Source: Pseudoxanthomonas broegbernensis
Lineage (GTDB): Bacteria; Pseudomonadota; Gammaproteobacteria; Xanthomonadales; Xanthomonadaceae
DNA: 64,000 nucleotides
Reading direction: 5' to 3'
Assembly (NCBI RefSeq): GCF_014202435.1
Contig: NZ_JACHGU010000009.1
Span: 1-64,000 of the forward strand
Positions within the stretch are counted from its first letter, which is position 1; each line of letters starts with the position of its first letter. The notes beneath the pieces are model-generated. The model saw only the letters and a list, made by a program, of their open reading frames with translations. It was not told the origin of the DNA and made no database searches. The translations under genes and the position numbers were made by a program. Positions 1-11,449 of this stretch are shown here, piece after piece.

Positions 1-95
1 CCCTGTACCTGGTGGCGGCGGTGGTGTCGGTGTTCTTCGTCCTGCGCTTCGTGCGCGAGACCAAGGGCATCAAGCTCGAACAGATGGAGGGGTGA
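1..95 (+). CDS. 3' end of a sugar-porter MFS transporter (partial)
   Basis: Only the last 30 codons are inside the window, ending at the TGA at 93-95. They encode one hydrophobic segment followed by a short charged tail containing RETKGIKLEQ. That tail resembles the PETKG-x-[ST/K]-LEE ending typical of sugar-porter (XylE/GalP type) major facilitator proteins. The gene lies next to the LacI-type regulator and the xylan genes, so a xylose or related pentose symporter is a reasonable inference. The substrate cannot be read from this fragment. Confidence 0.7.
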   Translation, partial: LYLVAAVVSVFFVLRFVRETKGIKLEQMEG

Positions 96-127
96 GCATG
101 GCCCTGGCGTGGCGACCGCACCCGCGC

Positions 128-1192
128 TCAGCCACCGGCTGCGGCGGGCGGGGCGACCGAGGCGCGCTGGATGAGCTGGTGGGTGACCACGTGGTCGACC
201 ACCGTGCGCACGTCCTTCTCCTTGCGGCGGATGCTGCGCAGCAGGATGTCCATGGCCGAGTCGGACATGGAGGCGATGGGCTGGCGGATGGTGGTCAGCT
301 CGGGCCATACCGTGGTCGCCGCGGAGGTGTCGTCGTAGCCGACCACCGACAGGTCGCGCGGGACTTCCAGCCCGTGGCGGTGCGCCACCGAGACGGCCGC
401 GGCGGCCATGTCGTCGTTGCTGGCGAAGATCGCGGTGGGCGGTTTCTTGCGCGCCAGCAGCTTCTCGGCCGCGTCCAGGCCGGAGCGGTAGGTGAAGTGG
501 CCCTGCTGGACCAGGCCGCTTTCCAGGGCGATGCCAGCCTCGGCCAGCGCCGCCTGGAATCCCTCGTAGCGGCGTCCGCTGGCGGTCTGGTTGGGATGTC
601 CCTTGATGTAGCCGATGCGGGTGTGGCCGAGCGCGAGCAGGTGTTCGGTCATTTCCTTGCTGGCGCGGAAATCGTCGATGCGCACGTGCGAGATGTCGTC
701 GCCGAAGTGCGCCGAGGCCAGGGCCACCACCGGCACGCCGGCGCCGACCAGTTCGGAAATCACCGCGCGCGATTCGCACAACGGCGGCGGCAGCAGCACG
801 CCGGCCACGCTGCGCGCCAGCGCGCGGGCGGCGTTGCGCTCGGCCTCGGCGTTGAGGCCGTCCCAACTGTCGACCACCAGTTGCACCGCGGTGCGCGCCG
901 CGCCGCGCAGCGCACCGACCAGCAGCTCGCTGAGGTAGGCGCCGGACGGGTTGGTGTAGATCAGCGCGATCCGGGTGCCTTGCGCGGCGGCCAGCGAGCG
1001 CGCGGCCAGGTTGGGGGTGTAGTCCAGCTCCTGCACCGCGCGCATGACCTGCTCGCGGGTGCTTTCGCGCACGTTGGCGTTGCCGTTGATCACGCGCGAC
1101 ACCGTCATCGGCGACACCTGGGCAAGGGCGGCGACCTCGTGAATCGTGATCGCGCGGCTCTTGCGTCGCGCCGACTTGGTGGTGGTCCCCAA
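128..1192 (-). CDS. LacI-family transcriptional regulator of the xylan/glucuronate locus
   Basis: This is a 354-residue repressor-type protein. The N-terminus has a LacI helix-turn-helix (about residues 15-45, with [19 protein letters not shown]) and a hinge helix ending TPNLAARSL. The rest is a periplasmic-binding-protein-like effector domain with the typical [12 protein letters not shown] and VVGYDDT motifs. I chose a TTG start at 1192 because a CGGAGA ribosome-binding site lies 8 nt upstream. The reading frame stays open far upstream, but that extension is arginine/proline-rich and not LacI-like. It is divergent from the GH67 gene, and a candidate operator overlaps that gene's start. The effector is unknown; a xylan-derived sugar or uronate is inferred from context. 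Confidence 0.9.
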   Translation of the reverse strand: MGTTTKSARRKSRAITIHEVAALAQVSPMTVSRVINGNANVRESTREQVMRAVQELDYTPNLAARSLAAAQGTRIALIYTNPSGAYLSELLVGALRGAARTAVQLVVDSWDGLNAEAERNAARALARSVAGVLLPPPLCESRAVISELVGAGVPVVALASAHFGDDISHVRIDDFRASKEMTEHLLALGHTRIGYIKGHPNQTASGRRYEGFQAALAEAGIALESGLVQQGHFTYRSGLDAAEKLLARKKPPTAIFASNDDMAAAAVSVAHRHGLEVPRDLSVVGYDDTSAATTVWPELTTIRQPIASMSDSAMDILLRSIRRKEKDVRTVVDHVVTHQLIQRASVAPPAAAGG

Positions 1193-1311
1193 GATGGTTT
1201 TCTCCGGTTGACCGGCGGCGGTTCGAGGACCGCGACGGATGGATTCTGGCCGCCCACGCCGCTGATGAACACCCGGAAAGCGGCTCCGGGAAAGGCATAC
1301 GAGAGGCAAGC

Positions 1312-3564
1312 ATGATATCGATAACTTCCACCATCGGCGAACCCGCCGCCGCCGGTCGCACCGCTGGAAACGGCGGCCGCGCCGGGGCCGGGCGCGGCAT
1401 GTGGTGCCGTTGCATCGCCGCCGCCGCCGCGCTGGCGATGCTGCCGGTGGCGCTGCTGGCGTCGCCGTCCGCGCTGGCCGAGGACGGCTACGACGTATGG
1501 CTGCGCTATCGCCCGCTCGACCAGGCGCACAGCGCCGCCGCTGCGGTGCCGGCGCTTGCCGCGCCCGCGTCCACGCCCGCCCAGGGCGCGGCCCGCGACG
1601 AATTGCTGCGCGGGCTGGGCGGCCTGCTGGGCACGCGCCCGGCGCTGATCGAGAAGGTCGACCGCGATGGCGCCCTGGTGCTGGGCACGCCGGCATCCTC
1701 GCCGCTGGTGGCCGGCCTGGAGCTGGACCTGGCCGGGCTGGGCGAGGAGGGTTACCTGATCCGCAGCGTGCGCATCGGTGGACATGCGGCCACGGTGATC
1801 GCCGCCAACCAGGACATCGGCGTCCTGTACGGCGCCTTCCATTTCCTGCGCCTGGCGCAGACGGGACAATCCCTGTCTTCTCTTGACCTGCGCGAGTCCC
1901 CGAAGGTCAAGATCCGCGTCCTCAACCACTGGGACAACCTGGACCGCCATGTCGAGCGCGGCTATGCCGGCGAGTCGATCTGGGACTGGCACCGGCTGCC
2001 GGACTGGTTGGACCCGCGCTATACCGACTACGCCCGCGCCAACGCCTCCATCGGCATCAACGGCACGGTGCTCAACAACGTCAACACCAGCGCCCAGGCG
2101 CTGACGCCGATGTACCTGGACAAGACCCGCGCACTGGCCGGCGTGTTCCGTCCCTACGGCATCAAGGTGTACCTCAGCGCCCGCTTCAGCGCCCCCATCG
2201 AGATCGGCGGCCTGAAGACCGCCGACCCGCTGGATCCGGCGGTGCGCCGCTGGTGGAAGGCCAAGGCCGACGAGATCTACGCGCTGATCCCCGACTTCGG
2301 CGGCTTCCTGGTCAAGGCCAATTCCGAGGGGCAGCCCGGCCCGCAGGACTACGGCCGCTCGCACGCCGACGGCGCCAACATGCTGGCCGAAGCGGTGGCC
2401 CCGCACGGCGGCATCGTGATGTGGCGCGCCTTCGTCTACTCGCACGAGGAGCCGGACGACCGCGCCAAGCAGGCGTACACCGAGTTCGTGCCCTACGACG
2501 GCACGTTCGCCGACAACGTGCTGGTGCAGGTGAAGAACGGCGCGATCGATTTCCAGCCGCGCGAACCCTTCCATCCGCTGTTCGGCGCGATGCCGAAGAC
2601 GCCGCTGATGATGGAGTTCCAGATCACCAAGGAGTACCTGGGCTTCGCCACCCACCTGGCCTACCTGGCGCCGATGTACGAGGAAGCGCTGCGGGCCGAC
2701 ACCCATGCGCGCGGGCCGGGCTCGACCGTGGCCAAGGTGGTGGACGGCACCCTGGAGGGACACGCGCTGACCGGCATGGCCGGGGTGGCCAACATCGGCG
2801 TGGACCGCAACTGGAGCGGCTCGCACTTCGACCAGGCCAACTGGTACGCCTACGGGCGCCTGGCCTGGGACCCGGACGCCGGCTCGCGCGAGATCGCGCA
2901 GGACTGGGTGCGGATGACCTTCTCCACCGACCCGGCCTTCGTCGCGCCGGTGGTGGACATGATGATGGGCTCGCGCGAGGCGGTGGTGGACTACATGACC
3001 CCGCTGGGGCTGCACCATCTGATGGGCCGCGGCCACCACTACGGGCCGGGCCCGTGGGTGGCCGGCGGCCCGCGCGCGGACTGGACCTCGGTGTACTACC
3101 ACCGTGCCGACCGCAACGGCATCGGCTTCGACCGCAGTGCCGGCGGCAGCGATGCGGTGGCGCAGTACGCGGCCCCGGTGGCGCGGCAGTTCGGCGACCT
3201 CGCCACGGTGCCCGAGGAGTTCCTGCTGTGGTTCCACCACGTGCCCTGGGACCACCGCATGGCATCGGGCCGCACGCTGTGGGACGAGCTGGTGCTGCGC
3301 TACGGCCGCGGCGTGGACTACGTGAAGTCGATGCGCCGCACCTGGGACGGCCTGGCCGGCCAGGTCGACGCCGAACGCCACCGCCAGGTCGCGGTGTTCC
3401 TGGCGATCCAGGAGAAGGAAGCGCAGTGGTGGCGCGACGCCAGCATCGCCTACTTCCAGACCTTCTCGAAGCGGCCGCTGCCCAAGGGCGAGGCGCCGCC
3501 GCCGCACACGCTGGAATACTACGAGTCGCTGCAGTTTCCGTTCGCGCCGGGAGATGGGAAATGA
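1312..3564 (+). CDS. aguA: alpha-glucuronidase, GH67
   Basis: A 750-residue GH67 enzyme, which releases (4-O-methyl)glucuronic acid from the non-reducing end of aldouronic acids. The family signature [18 protein letters not shown] is present. By alignment with characterised GH67 enzymes the catalytic acid is E339 (in ANSEGQPGP) and the paired general-base residues are D413 (GAIDFQ) and E441 (ITKEYLG). The D-E spacing of 28 matches the family. The ATG at 1312 has a GAGAGG ribosome-binding site. The signal-peptide-like hydrophobic stretch begins only near residue 30 (M30 is an alternative start), giving an unusually long n-region; export is likely, since it ends SALAED. It is first in a tight operon and overlaps the next start by 4 nt. 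Confidence 0.93.
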   Translation: MISITSTIGEPAAAGRTAGNGGRAGAGRGMWCRCIAAAAALAMLPVALLASPSALAEDGYDVWLRYRPLDQAHSAAAAVPALAAPASTPAQGAARDELLRGLGGLLGTRPALIEKVDRDGALVLGTPASSPLVAGLELDLAGLGEEGYLIRSVRIGGHAATVIAANQDIGVLYGAFHFLRLAQTGQSLSSLDLRESPKVKIRVLNHWDNLDRHVERGYAGESIWDWHRLPDWLDPRYTDYARANASIGINGTVLNNVNTSAQALTPMYLDKTRALAGVFRPYGIKVYLSARFSAPIEIGGLKTADPLDPAVRRWWKAKADEIYALIPDFGGFLVKANSEGQPGPQDYGRSHADGANMLAEAVAPHGGIVMWRAFVYSHEEPDDRAKQAYTEFVPYDGTFADNVLVQVKNGAIDFQPREPFHPLFGAMPKTPLMMEFQITKEYLGFATHLAYLAPMYEEALRADTHARGPGSTVAKVVDGTLEGHALTGMAGVANIGVDRNWSGSHFDQANWYAYGRLAWDPDAGSREIAQDWVRMTFSTDPAFVAPVVDMMMGSREAVVDYMTPLGLHHLMGRGHHYGPGPWVAGGPRADWTSVYYHRADRNGIGFDRSAGGSDAVAQYAAPVARQFGDLATVPEEFLLWFHHVPWDHRMASGRTLWDELVLRYGRGVDYVKSMRRTWDGLAGQVDAERHRQVAVFLAIQEKEAQWWRDASIAYFQTFSKRPLPKGEAPPPHTLEYYESLQFPFAPGDGK
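1313..1326. promoter_or_regulatory. candidate LacI-type operator at the GH67 start
   Basis: TGATATCGATAACT is an imperfect palindrome with a central CpG, as in most LacI-family operators. It overlaps the first codons of the alpha-glucuronidase and resembles the box at 29055. It sits in the divergent region of the LacI-type gene, so autoregulation and repression of the GH67 operon are plausible. It is a single short match, so confidence is low. Confidence 0.35.
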
Positions 3565-5594
3565 GCCACGCATCGTCCAAGAGCGCCTCGCGCTTCTCAC
3601 GCCGCCTGGCCCTGGTGCTGATGGCCGCCGCGCCGTGGCTGCCGCCGGCCGTCGCCGCGCAGGCGGCCGGGACCGCACCGCTGCTGCACGCCTTGTTCCA
3701 GGACCACGCGGTGCTGCAGCGCGACCAGCCGTTGCGCGTGTGGGGCCTGGCGCCGCCGGGCCAGACCGTGCAGGTCGAACTCGCCGGCAAGCGCGCCAGC
3801 GCGCGCGCCGACGGCGACGGCCGCTGGGAGGCGACGTTGCCGGCGCTGAAGGCCGGCGGCCCCTACACCCTCAGCGCCGCCGCCGGCCAGGCCAGGCAGA
3901 CGGTGGCCGACGTGCTGGTCGGCGACGTGTGGCTGTGCTCGGGCCAGTCGAACATGGAACTGCAGGTATGGCGCTCGCTGGACGCGCGCGCGGAGATCGC
4001 CGGCGCCGGCAACGACCGCATCCGCCTGCTCGCGGTGCCGCAGGTGTCCGGCGTCGCTCCCCAGGCCACCTTCTCCACGCCGGTGCAGTGGCGGGCGGTC
4101 GATCCCGAATCGGTGCGCGACTTCTCCGCCGCCTGCTACTTCTTCGCGCGCGAACTGCAGAAGACCGTGGACGTGCCGATGGGCCTGATCAACGCCGCAT
4201 GGGGCGGCTCGCGGATCGAGGCCTGGATCGGCGCCCCGGCGCTGCGCACGCTGGGCCGCTACGCGGGCGAGCTGGACATCCTGGAACGCTATGCCGCCGA
4301 GCCGATGGACGCGGTCGGCGACTGGGGCCGGTTCTGGCAGCGCTGGTGGTCCGGCCGTCCTGCCGTCGCCGCCGGCGACACCCCGTGGGACGCGGACCAG
4401 GGCTCGCAGTGGCGCGCCGCACCGGAGCAACTGGGCGCCTGGGAACGCTGGGGCGTGCCGGAACTGGCCGCGTTCGACGGCATGGTCTGGTATCGCACCG
4501 GCGTGACCCTGAGCGCCGCGCAGGCGGCGCAGGGCGCCGTGCTGGCGCTGGGCCCGGCCGACGAGATCGACATGACCTGGGTGAACGGGCAGGGCGTGGG
4601 CAGCACCTACGGCGCCGGCGGCGGGCGCGAGTACCGGCTGCCGGCCGGCCTGCTGCGCGAGGGCCGCAACGAGGTCGTGGTCAACGTGCTGGACACCTAC
4701 CGCGACGGCGGCCTGTCGGGCCCGGCCTCGCAGCATGCGCTGCACCTGGCCGACGGCAGCAGCGTGCCGCTGGAGGCGCAGTGGCAGTACCGCATCGTGC
4801 CGGCCGAGGTCGGCTCGCCGCCGCGCGCGCCGTGGCAGAGCGCGGCCGGCCTGTCCACGCTGTACAACGGCATGATCGCCCCGCTGGGGCGCTACGGCCT
4901 GCGCGGCGCGCTGTGGTACCAGGGCGAATCCAACACCGGCGAGCCGGAACTCTACGCCGACCTGCTGCGCACTTTGCGCCGCGACTGGCGCGAGCGCTTC
5001 GGCGCCGGTCTGCCGCTGCTGGTGGTGCAACTGGCCAACTACGGCGCCCGTCCGTCCGCGCCGACCGAGAGTGGCTGGGCGCAGCTTCGCGAGGCCCAGC
5101 GCCAGGTGGCCACGGAGGATTCCGATACCGGGCTGGTGGTGGCGATCGACATCGGCGACGCCTACGACATCCACCCCACCAACAAGCAGGAACTCGGGCG
5201 CCGCCTGGCGCGCGCGGCGCGGCACGTGGCGTACGGCCAGGCGCTGCCGGCCTCGGGGCCGGTCCCGCTGGCCGCCGGCCGCAACGGCGAGGCGGTGGTG
5301 GTGTCCTTCGGCGACGTGGAGGGCGCACTGGTGGCCTATGGCGCACCGGGGCCGATCGGCTTCGAGCTTTGCGGCGAGGCGGCCGGCTCCTGCCACTACG
5401 CCCAGGCGCAGGTCTGGCACAACCGCGTCACCCTGCAGGCGCCCGACGCGCATCAGGCCACCCGTGTGCGCTACTGCTGGGGCGATAGCCCCACCTGCAC
5501 GCTCTTCGACGCCAACGGCGACGGCCCCGGCATGCCCGCCGGCCCGTTCCAGATCCCCCTTTCCCCCATGCCCTACGACGACCACGCACGATGA
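3561..5594 (+). CDS. secreted sialate O-acetylesterase-type (SASA) acetyl esterase
   Basis: This 677-residue protein has an N-terminal signal peptide (hydrophobic core [12 protein letters not shown], cleavage after VAAQA). It carries the SGNH/SASA esterase blocks: S130 in GQSNMEL, a [10 protein letters not shown] block, the WYQGESNT block, and the D536/H538 pair in DIHPTNK. The annotated family name is sialic acid 9-O-acetylesterase, but members in xylan loci act as acetylxylan esterases. Given its place between GH67 and the uronate genes, removal of acetyl groups from glucuronoxylan is the likely job (inference). The ATG overlaps the GH67 stop (ATGA) and has a GGGAG ribosome-binding site; it overlaps the next gene in the same way. 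Confidence 0.88.
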   Translation: MSHASSKSASRFSRRLALVLMAAAPWLPPAVAAQAAGTAPLLHALFQDHAVLQRDQPLRVWGLAPPGQTVQVELAGKRASARADGDGRWEATLPALKAGGPYTLSAAAGQARQTVADVLVGDVWLCSGQSNMELQVWRSLDARAEIAGAGNDRIRLLAVPQVSGVAPQATFSTPVQWRAVDPESVRDFSAACYFFARELQKTVDVPMGLINAAWGGSRIEAWIGAPALRTLGRYAGELDILERYAAEPMDAVGDWGRFWQRWWSGRPAVAAGDTPWDADQGSQWRAAPEQLGAWERWGVPELAAFDGMVWYRTGVTLSAAQAAQGAVLALGPADEIDMTWVNGQGVGSTYGAGGGREYRLPAGLLREGRNEVVVNVLDTYRDGGLSGPASQHALHLADGSSVPLEAQWQYRIVPAEVGSPPRAPWQSAAGLSTLYNGMIAPLGRYGLRGALWYQGESNTGEPELYADLLRTLRRDWRERFGAGLPLLVVQLANYGARPSAPTESGWAQLREAQRQVATEDSDTGLVVAIDIGDAYDIHPTNKQELGRRLARAARHVAYGQALPASGPVPLAAGRNGEAVVVSFGDVEGALVAYGAPGPIGFELCGEAAGSCHYAQAQVWHNRVTLQAPDAHQATRVRYCWGDSPTCTLFDANGDGPGMPAGPFQIPLSPMPYDDHAR

Positions 5595-6850
5595 ACGCCC
5601 AAGCAGCCCCCACCGAAACCACCGTCCACGGCTCCAGCGGCGATCGCGAGATCGTCGAGGCCAGGGTCATCGTCACCTGCCCGGGCCGCAACTTCGTTAC
5701 CTTGAAGATCACCACCCGCTCGGGCGTGTACGGCCTGGGCGACGCCACCCTCAACGGCCGCGAGCTGGCGGTGGCCTCCTACCTGCAGGACCACGTGGTG
5801 CCCAACCTGATCGGGCGCGACGCCGGCCGCATCGAGGACATCTGGCAGTTCCTCTACCGCGGCGCATACTGGCGCCGCGGGCCGGTGACCATGAGCGCGA
5901 TCGCCGCGGTCGACGTGGCCCTGTGGGACATCCTCGGCAAGATGGCCGGGCTGCCGGTCTACCAGTTGCTGGGCGGGCGCTCGCGCGAGGGCGCGCTGGT
6001 CTACGGCCACGCCAACGGCCGCGACATCGCCGAGGCCAGCGATGCGGTCGGCAAGTTCATCGAGCAGGGCTTCCTGGCCGTGCGCGCGCAGTGCGGCGTG
6101 CCGGGGGTGAAGAAGGCCTACGGCATCTCCAACGCCAAGGGCTACGAGCCGGCCGAGAGCGAGCTGCCGCTGGAGACGGTGTGGAACACGCCGCGCTACC
6201 TGGAGACGGTGCCCCGGCTGTTCGAGCAACTGCGCGCCGACCACGGCAATGACGTGGAGCTGCTGCACGACGTGCACCACCGGCTCACGCCCATCGAGGC
6301 CGCGCGCCTGGCCCGGAGCCTGGAGCCGTACCGCCTGTTCTGGCTGGAGGACGCCACCCCGGCCGAGAACCAGGCCTCGTTCGAGCTGATCCGCAAGCAC
6401 TCGGTCACCGCGCTGGCGGTGGGCGAGGTGTTCAACTCGATCTGGGACTGCAAGTACCTCATCGAGAACCAGCTCATCGACTACATCCGCGCCACCATCG
6501 TCCACGGCGGCGGCATCACCCACCTGCGCCGGCTGGCCGACTTCGCCGCCCTGTACCAGGTGCGCACCGGCTTCCACGGCGCCACCGACCTGTCGCCGGT
6601 GACCATGGGCGCGGCCCTGCACTTCGATACCTGGGTGCCGAACTTCGGCATCCAGGAGTACATGTTCCACACCGAGGAGACCGATGCGGTGTTCCCGCAC
6701 GACTACGTGCTGCGTGCCGGCCGCCTGCACGTGGGCGACACCCCGGGCATCGGCGTGGACATCGACGAGAAGCTGGCGGCCAGGTATCCGTACGCGCCCA
6801 AGCAACTGCCCATCGCGCGCCTGGAAGACGGCGCGATGTGGAACTGGTGA
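5591..6850 (+). CDS. manD: D-mannonate dehydratase, enolase superfamily (ManD/RspA type)
   Basis: A 419-residue enolase-superfamily dehydratase converting D-mannonate to 2-keto-3-deoxygluconate. The metal ligands D227 (HDVHH), E253 (WLEDATPAE) and E279 (VGEVFNS) are spaced 26 and 26 residues apart, as in ManD. H229 and the GFHGATD loop are also present, and the C-terminus LEDGAMWNW is diagnostic for the ManD group. It is translationally coupled (ATGA) to the esterase gene. With UxaC (25826) and UxuB (11608) it completes the glucuronate-to-KDG route. Some ManD-family proteins have very low activity or use D-gluconate, so specificity is inferred from the context. Confidence 0.9.
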   Translation: MNAQAAPTETTVHGSSGDREIVEARVIVTCPGRNFVTLKITTRSGVYGLGDATLNGRELAVASYLQDHVVPNLIGRDAGRIEDIWQFLYRGAYWRRGPVTMSAIAAVDVALWDILGKMAGLPVYQLLGGRSREGALVYGHANGRDIAEASDAVGKFIEQGFLAVRAQCGVPGVKKAYGISNAKGYEPAESELPLETVWNTPRYLETVPRLFEQLRADHGNDVELLHDVHHRLTPIEAARLARSLEPYRLFWLEDATPAENQASFELIRKHSVTALAVGEVFNSIWDCKYLIENQLIDYIRATIVHGGGITHLRRLADFAALYQVRTGFHGATDLSPVTMGAALHFDTWVPNFGIQEYMFHTEETDAVFPHDYVLRAGRLHVGDTPGIGVDIDEKLAARYPYAPKQLPIARLEDGAMWNW

Positions 6851-6861
6851 GGAAGGACAGC

Positions 6862-8682
6862 ATGGCGCGCCCGAGCATGCCGGCCCCGTCGTTCCCGCGC
6901 GGCCGCGGAAGCGAAGACGCCGCACCCGCGCCTTCGCCGCGGGCCGGCCCCGCGCGCGCGCCGCGATGGGGCATCCTGGGGCCGTTGCTGGCATCGCTGC
7001 TGCTGGCCGCCTGCGCCGGCGGGGACGGGCAGCAGGGCACCGCGCCGGCCGATACGGCCGATGCCGCGGCGGCCGCCAGCTTCGACTGGTTCGAGTACAC
7101 CGGCCGCGACCGCGCCTTCGAGGCGGAGCTGCCTCCGGGCAGCTTCCGCAACCCGGTCCTGGCCGGCTTCCATTCCGACCCCAGCGTGGTGGCCGCGCGC
7201 GGCAAGTTCTACATGGTGAACTCCACCTTCACCTACTTCCCGGGCATCCCGGTGTTCGAGAGCGAGGACCTGGTCCACTGGAAGCAGGTGGGCAACGTGA
7301 TCGACCGGCCCTCGCAACTGGACTTCGACGGGCTGCGTGTCTCGCGCGGCGTGTTCGCCCCGGCGATCGAATACCGCGGCGGCACCTTCTACGTGGCCAA
7401 CACCGCGGTGGACAGCGGCGGCAACTTCATCGCCACCGCCACCGACCCGGCCGGCCCGTGGTCCGACCCGGTGTGGCTGCCGGGCATCGGCGGCATCGAC
7501 CCGTCGCTGTTCTTCGACGACGACGGCAGGGTCTACATCCTCAACAACGACGAGCCGCAGGGCGTGCCGCGCTACGACGGCCACCGCGCGATCTGGCTGC
7601 AGGAGATCGACATCGCCAAGGGCGAGCCGTTCGGCCCGCGCAAGGTGCTGGTCGACGGCGGCGTGAAGCCGGAGGAGAACCCGATCTGGATCGAGGGCCC
7701 GCACCTGTACAAGGTCGACGGCTGGTACTACCTGTCCAACGCCGAGGGCGGCACCGGGCCGCAGCACTCGCAGGTGGTGCTGCGCAGCCGCCAGGTCTGG
7801 GGCCCGTACGTTCCGCATGCGCGCAACCCGGTCCTGACCCAGCGCGACCTCGACCCGGCACGCGCGCTGCCGGTGACCAATGCCGGCCACGCCGACCTGG
7901 TGCAGGGCCCGGACGGAAGCTGGTGGGCGCTGTTCCTGGCCAGCCGCAACTACGGCGTGGACCACTACAACACCGGCCGCGAGACCTTCCTGCTGCCGGT
8001 GACCTGGGACGACGGCTGGCCGAGCATCCTGCCGCCCGGGCAGGCCATTCCCTACGTGTTGCCCGGGCCCTCCTTCATGAAGCGGCCGGCCGAGCAGGCC
8101 CCGTCCACCGGCAACTTCACCTGGCGCGACGACTTCGACGCGCCGGAGCTGGGCAAGGAGTGGATGTTTGTGCGCGTGCCCAGGCAGCCGTGGGCGGACC
8201 TGTCCGCGCAGGCGGGCAGGCTGACCCTCCGTCCGCTGGCCGAGGGCCTGGACACGCTGCGCAACCCCTCGTTCCTGGCGCGCCGCCAGCAGCACCTGGT
8301 GTTCGAGGCCAGCGCCGCGCTGGAACTGCCGGCCGCCGGCAGCGCCGCCGGGCTGGCCGCGTTCCAGAACGAGGCCCACTGGTACTTCCTCGGCGTGCGC
8401 CGGGTGGGTGCGGAGGCGGAGCTGTTCCTCGAAAAGCGCGGCGGCGACGCCCCGGCCGCCGTGGTGGCCAGCCGCAGCGTCGTCGTGCCCGCGGGCCGCG
8501 ACCTGAAGCTGCGGATCGCCGGCGACGAGGGCGCGTATTCGTTCGGTTTCGATGCCGACGGCGAGGGCTGGCAATGGCTGGTGCGCGACGACGACGCCAC
8601 CCTCCTCAGCACCGACGTCGCCGGCGGTTTCGTGGGCGCGACCATCGGCCCGTATGCGCGCGACGAGCGCGCCAGGCACTGA
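6862..8682 (+). CDS. GH43 beta-xylosidase/arabinofuranosidase lipoprotein
   Basis: A 606-residue protein whose N-terminus has a lipobox (LLAAC, C51) after a long basic n-region, so it is probably anchored to a membrane. The GH43 five-blade propeller is recognisable from GFHSDPSVV (catalytic base Asp), GGIDPSLFFDDDG and the acid region in WIEGPHLYK. A C-terminal beta-sandwich of about 190 residues follows, as in GH43 subfamilies with beta-xylosidase activity. The start at 6862 has GGAAGGA just upstream and lies 11 nt after the mannonate dehydratase stop; an in-frame ATG at 6838 is less likely. It probably removes xylose or arabinose from xylo-oligosaccharides. Confidence 0.88.
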   Translation: MARPSMPAPSFPRGRGSEDAAPAPSPRAGPARAPRWGILGPLLASLLLAACAGGDGQQGTAPADTADAAAAASFDWFEYTGRDRAFEAELPPGSFRNPVLAGFHSDPSVVAARGKFYMVNSTFTYFPGIPVFESEDLVHWKQVGNVIDRPSQLDFDGLRVSRGVFAPAIEYRGGTFYVANTAVDSGGNFIATATDPAGPWSDPVWLPGIGGIDPSLFFDDDGRVYILNNDEPQGVPRYDGHRAIWLQEIDIAKGEPFGPRKVLVDGGVKPEENPIWIEGPHLYKVDGWYYLSNAEGGTGPQHSQVVLRSRQVWGPYVPHARNPVLTQRDLDPARALPVTNAGHADLVQGPDGSWWALFLASRNYGVDHYNTGRETFLLPVTWDDGWPSILPPGQAIPYVLPGPSFMKRPAEQAPSTGNFTWRDDFDAPELGKEWMFVRVPRQPWADLSAQAGRLTLRPLAEGLDTLRNPSFLARRQQHLVFEASAALELPAAGSAAGLAAFQNEAHWYFLGVRRVGAEAELFLEKRGGDAPAAVVASRSVVVPAGRDLKLRIAGDEGAYSFGFDADGEGWQWLVRDDDATLLSTDVAGGFVGATIGPYARDERARH

Positions 8683-8702
8683 CCCTCGTGGAGGAACGGA
8701 AC

Positions 8703-11423
8703 ATGCAGTCGATACCCGCGAACATCGACCCGGCGCGATCGGCCACGGCGCGCCGCCGCCAACCGCTGGCCCGCTGGTGCGCGCTGGCCCTGCTGGCCGC
8801 GCTTCCGGCGCAGGCGGCCGATGCGGAACGGGCCTGGCTGGATACCTCGCGCAGCTTCGAGGACCGCGCCGCCGCGCTGGTCGCGCAGATGACGCTGGAG
8901 GAGAAGGCCGCGCAGATGCAGAACGATTCGCCGGCCATCGAGCGCCTGGGCGTGCCGGCCTACGACTGGTGGAACGAGGCGCTGCACGGCGTGGCCCGCG
9001 CCGGCTCGGCCACCGTGTTCCCGCAGGCCATCGGCATGGCCGCCTCGTTCGACGTCCCGCTGATGGACCAGGTGGCCAACGCGATCAGCGACGAGGCCCG
9101 GGCCAAGCACCACGAGTTCCTGCGCCGCGGCGAGCACGGCCGCTACCAGGGCCTGACCTTCTGGTCGCCCAACATCAACATCTTCCGCGACCCGCGCTGG
9201 GGCCGCGGCCAGGAGACCTACGGCGAGGACCCGTACCTGACCGCGCGCATGGGCGTGTCCTTCGTACGCGGCCTGCAGGGCGACGACCCCAAGTACCGCA
9301 AGCTCGATGCCACCGCCAAGCACTTCGCCGTGCACAGCGGCCCGGAAGCCGACCGCCACACCTTCGACGCGCACCCCTCCAGGCGCGACCTGTGGGAGAC
9401 CTACCTGCCGGCATTCGAGACGCTGGTGAAGGAGGCCGACGTGTATGCGGTGATGGGCGCCTACAACCGCGTCTACGGGGAGTCGGCCAGCGCCAGCACG
9501 TTCCTGACCCAGGACATCCTGCGCGGCCAGTGGGGCTTCGAGGGCTACGTGCTGTCCGACTGCTGGGCGGTCGTGGACATCTGGAAGAACCACAAGATCG
9601 TCGCCACGCCCGAGGAGGCCGCCGCGCTGGCGGTGAAGCACGGCACCCAACTGGATTGCGGCGACACCTATGCCGACTCCATCCCGGTGGCGGTGCGCAA
9701 GGGGCTGCTGCCCGAGGCCGAGGTCGACGCGGCGGCGACCCGGCTGTTCACCGCGCGCATGAGGCTGGGCATGTTCGACCCGCCCGAGCAGGTGCGCTGG
9801 GCGCAGATCCCGTACTCGGTCAACCAGTCGCCCGGGCACGACGCACTGGCGCGGAAGATGGCGCAGGCATCGATCGTGCTGCTGAAGAACGACGGCGTGC
9901 TGCCGCTGTCGCGCGACACCCGCCGCATCGCGGTGATCGGCCCGACCGCCGACGACACCATGGCCCTGCTGGGCAACTACTACGGCACCCCGGCCGCGCC
10001 GGTGACGGTGCTGGCCGGCATCCGCCAGGCGCTGCCGGACGCGGAGGTGGTCTACGCGCGCGGCGCCGACCTGGTCGAGGGCCGCGACGACCCATCGGCC
10101 ACGCCGCTGGTCGAGCCGCAGTACCTGCGCCCGTCCGCCGATTCCGCCGAGCGCGGCCTGCGCGGCGAGTACTTCCGCAACAAGGACCTGTCCGGCACGC
10201 CGGTGCTGGTGCGGGTGGACGCGCAGATCGGCTTCCGCTGGGACCGCGGCTCGCCCACCGACAACCTGATGGCGCGGGGCGAGGCCGGCCCGGACAACGC
10301 CGTGCCCAACGACGGGTTCAGCATCCGCTGGACCGGCCAGTTGCTGCCGCCGGTATCGGGCAGCTACCGGATCGAGGCCGCGGCCAACGACGGCTTCCGC
10401 CTGTACCTGGACGGCAGGCTGGTGCTGGACCACTGGGAGGACGCCGAGCGCCTGCGCGCCGACAGCGTCACCCTGGACCTGGAAGGCGGCCGCGCCTACG
10501 AGGTCAGGCTGGAGTACTACGAGGACGAGCGCGACGCCAGCGTGCGCCTGGCCTGGGACCTGCCCGGCGCCCGCCCGCCGTTCGAGACGGCGCTGGAGGC
10601 CGCGCGCTGGGCGGACGTGGTGGTCTTCGTCGGCGGCTTGACCGGCGACGTGGAAGGCGAGGAGATGAAGGTCGACTATCCCGGCTTCGCCGGCGGCGAC
10701 CGCACCGATACCCGCCTGCCGGCCACCCAGCGCAAGCTGCTCGAAGCGCTGCACGCCACCGGCAAGCCGGTGGTGCTGGTGCTGACCACCGGCTCGGCGC
10801 TGGCGGTGGACTGGGCCCGGCAGAACCTGCCGGCCGTGCTGGTGGCGTGGTATCCCGGCCAGCGCGGCGGCAATGCGGTGGCCGACGTCCTGTTCGGCGA
10901 CGCCAATCCGGCCGGCCGCCTGCCGGTGACCTTCTACAAGGCCGACGAGACGCTGCCGGCGTTCGACGACTACGCCATGGCCGGCCGCACCTACCGCTAC
11001 TTCGAAGGCGAGCCGCTGTTTCCGTTCGGCCATGGCCTGTCGTACACCCGCTTCGGCTATTCCGGGCTGAAGCTGGGCCGCAGCCGCGTGGGCGCCAAGG
11101 AAGCGCTGCAGGTATCGGTCAAGGTGCGCAACGTCGGCAAGCGTGCCGGCGACGAGGTGGTGCAGGTGTACCTGCACCCGCTGCAGCCGGCGCGCACGCG
11201 CGCGCTGAAGGAACTGCGCGGCTTCCAGCGCGTGCACCTGCAGCCGGGCGAGGAGCGCACCCTGAGCTTCACCCTGGTGCCGGAGAAGGACCTGCGCATC
11301 TACGACGAGGCCGCCGGCGCCTACGCGGTCGACCCGGGCCGCTACGAGGTCCAGGTGGGTGCGTCGAGCGCGGACATCCGCGCGCGCTCCGCCTTCACCG
11401 TCATTCCGACCAAGGACGATTGA
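8703..11423 (+). CDS. GH3 beta-xylosidase/glucosidase with PA14 insert
   Basis: A 906-residue secreted GH3 enzyme. A signal peptide ends near ALPAQAADA. The N-terminal GH3 barrel holds the catalytic nucleophile D286 (VLSDCWA) and the KHFAVHSGPE substrate-binding motif. The C-terminal GH3 domain (from about residue 390, IVLLKNDGVLPLS) is interrupted by a PA14 domain at about 480-625, and a fibronectin-III-like domain closes the protein (about 810-900). PA14 inserts in GH3 proteins shape the active-site pocket for oligosaccharides. The ATG at 8703 has GGAGG 8 nt upstream. The locus context favours xylan 1,4-beta-xylosidase over beta-glucosidase. Confidence 0.9.
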   Translation: MQSIPANIDPARSATARRRQPLARWCALALLAALPAQAADAERAWLDTSRSFEDRAAALVAQMTLEEKAAQMQNDSPAIERLGVPAYDWWNEALHGVARAGSATVFPQAIGMAASFDVPLMDQVANAISDEARAKHHEFLRRGEHGRYQGLTFWSPNINIFRDPRWGRGQETYGEDPYLTARMGVSFVRGLQGDDPKYRKLDATAKHFAVHSGPEADRHTFDAHPSRRDLWETYLPAFETLVKEADVYAVMGAYNRVYGESASASTFLTQDILRGQWGFEGYVLSDCWAVVDIWKNHKIVATPEEAAALAVKHGTQLDCGDTYADSIPVAVRKGLLPEAEVDAAATRLFTARMRLGMFDPPEQVRWAQIPYSVNQSPGHDALARKMAQASIVLLKNDGVLPLSRDTRRIAVIGPTADDTMALLGNYYGTPAAPVTVLAGIRQALPDAEVVYARGADLVEGRDDPSATPLVEPQYLRPSADSAERGLRGEYFRNKDLSGTPVLVRVDAQIGFRWDRGSPTDNLMARGEAGPDNAVPNDGFSIRWTGQLLPPVSGSYRIEAAANDGFRLYLDGRLVLDHWEDAERLRADSVTLDLEGGRAYEVRLEYYEDERDASVRLAWDLPGARPPFETALEAARWADVVVFVGGLTGDVEGEEMKVDYPGFAGGDRTDTRLPATQRKLLEALHATGKPVVLVLTTGSALAVDWARQNLPAVLVAWYPGQRGGNAVADVLFGDANPAGRLPVTFYKADETLPAFDDYAMAGRTYRYFEGEPLFPFGHGLSYTRFGYSGLKLGRSRVGAKEALQVSVKVRNVGKRAGDEVVQVYLHPLQPARTRALKELRGFQRVHLQPGEERTLSFTLVPEKDLRIYDEAAGAYAVDPGRYEVQVGASSADIRARSAFTVIPTKDD

Positions 11424-11449
11424 TCCCCCGTTCCACCCCCGGTCCCTCC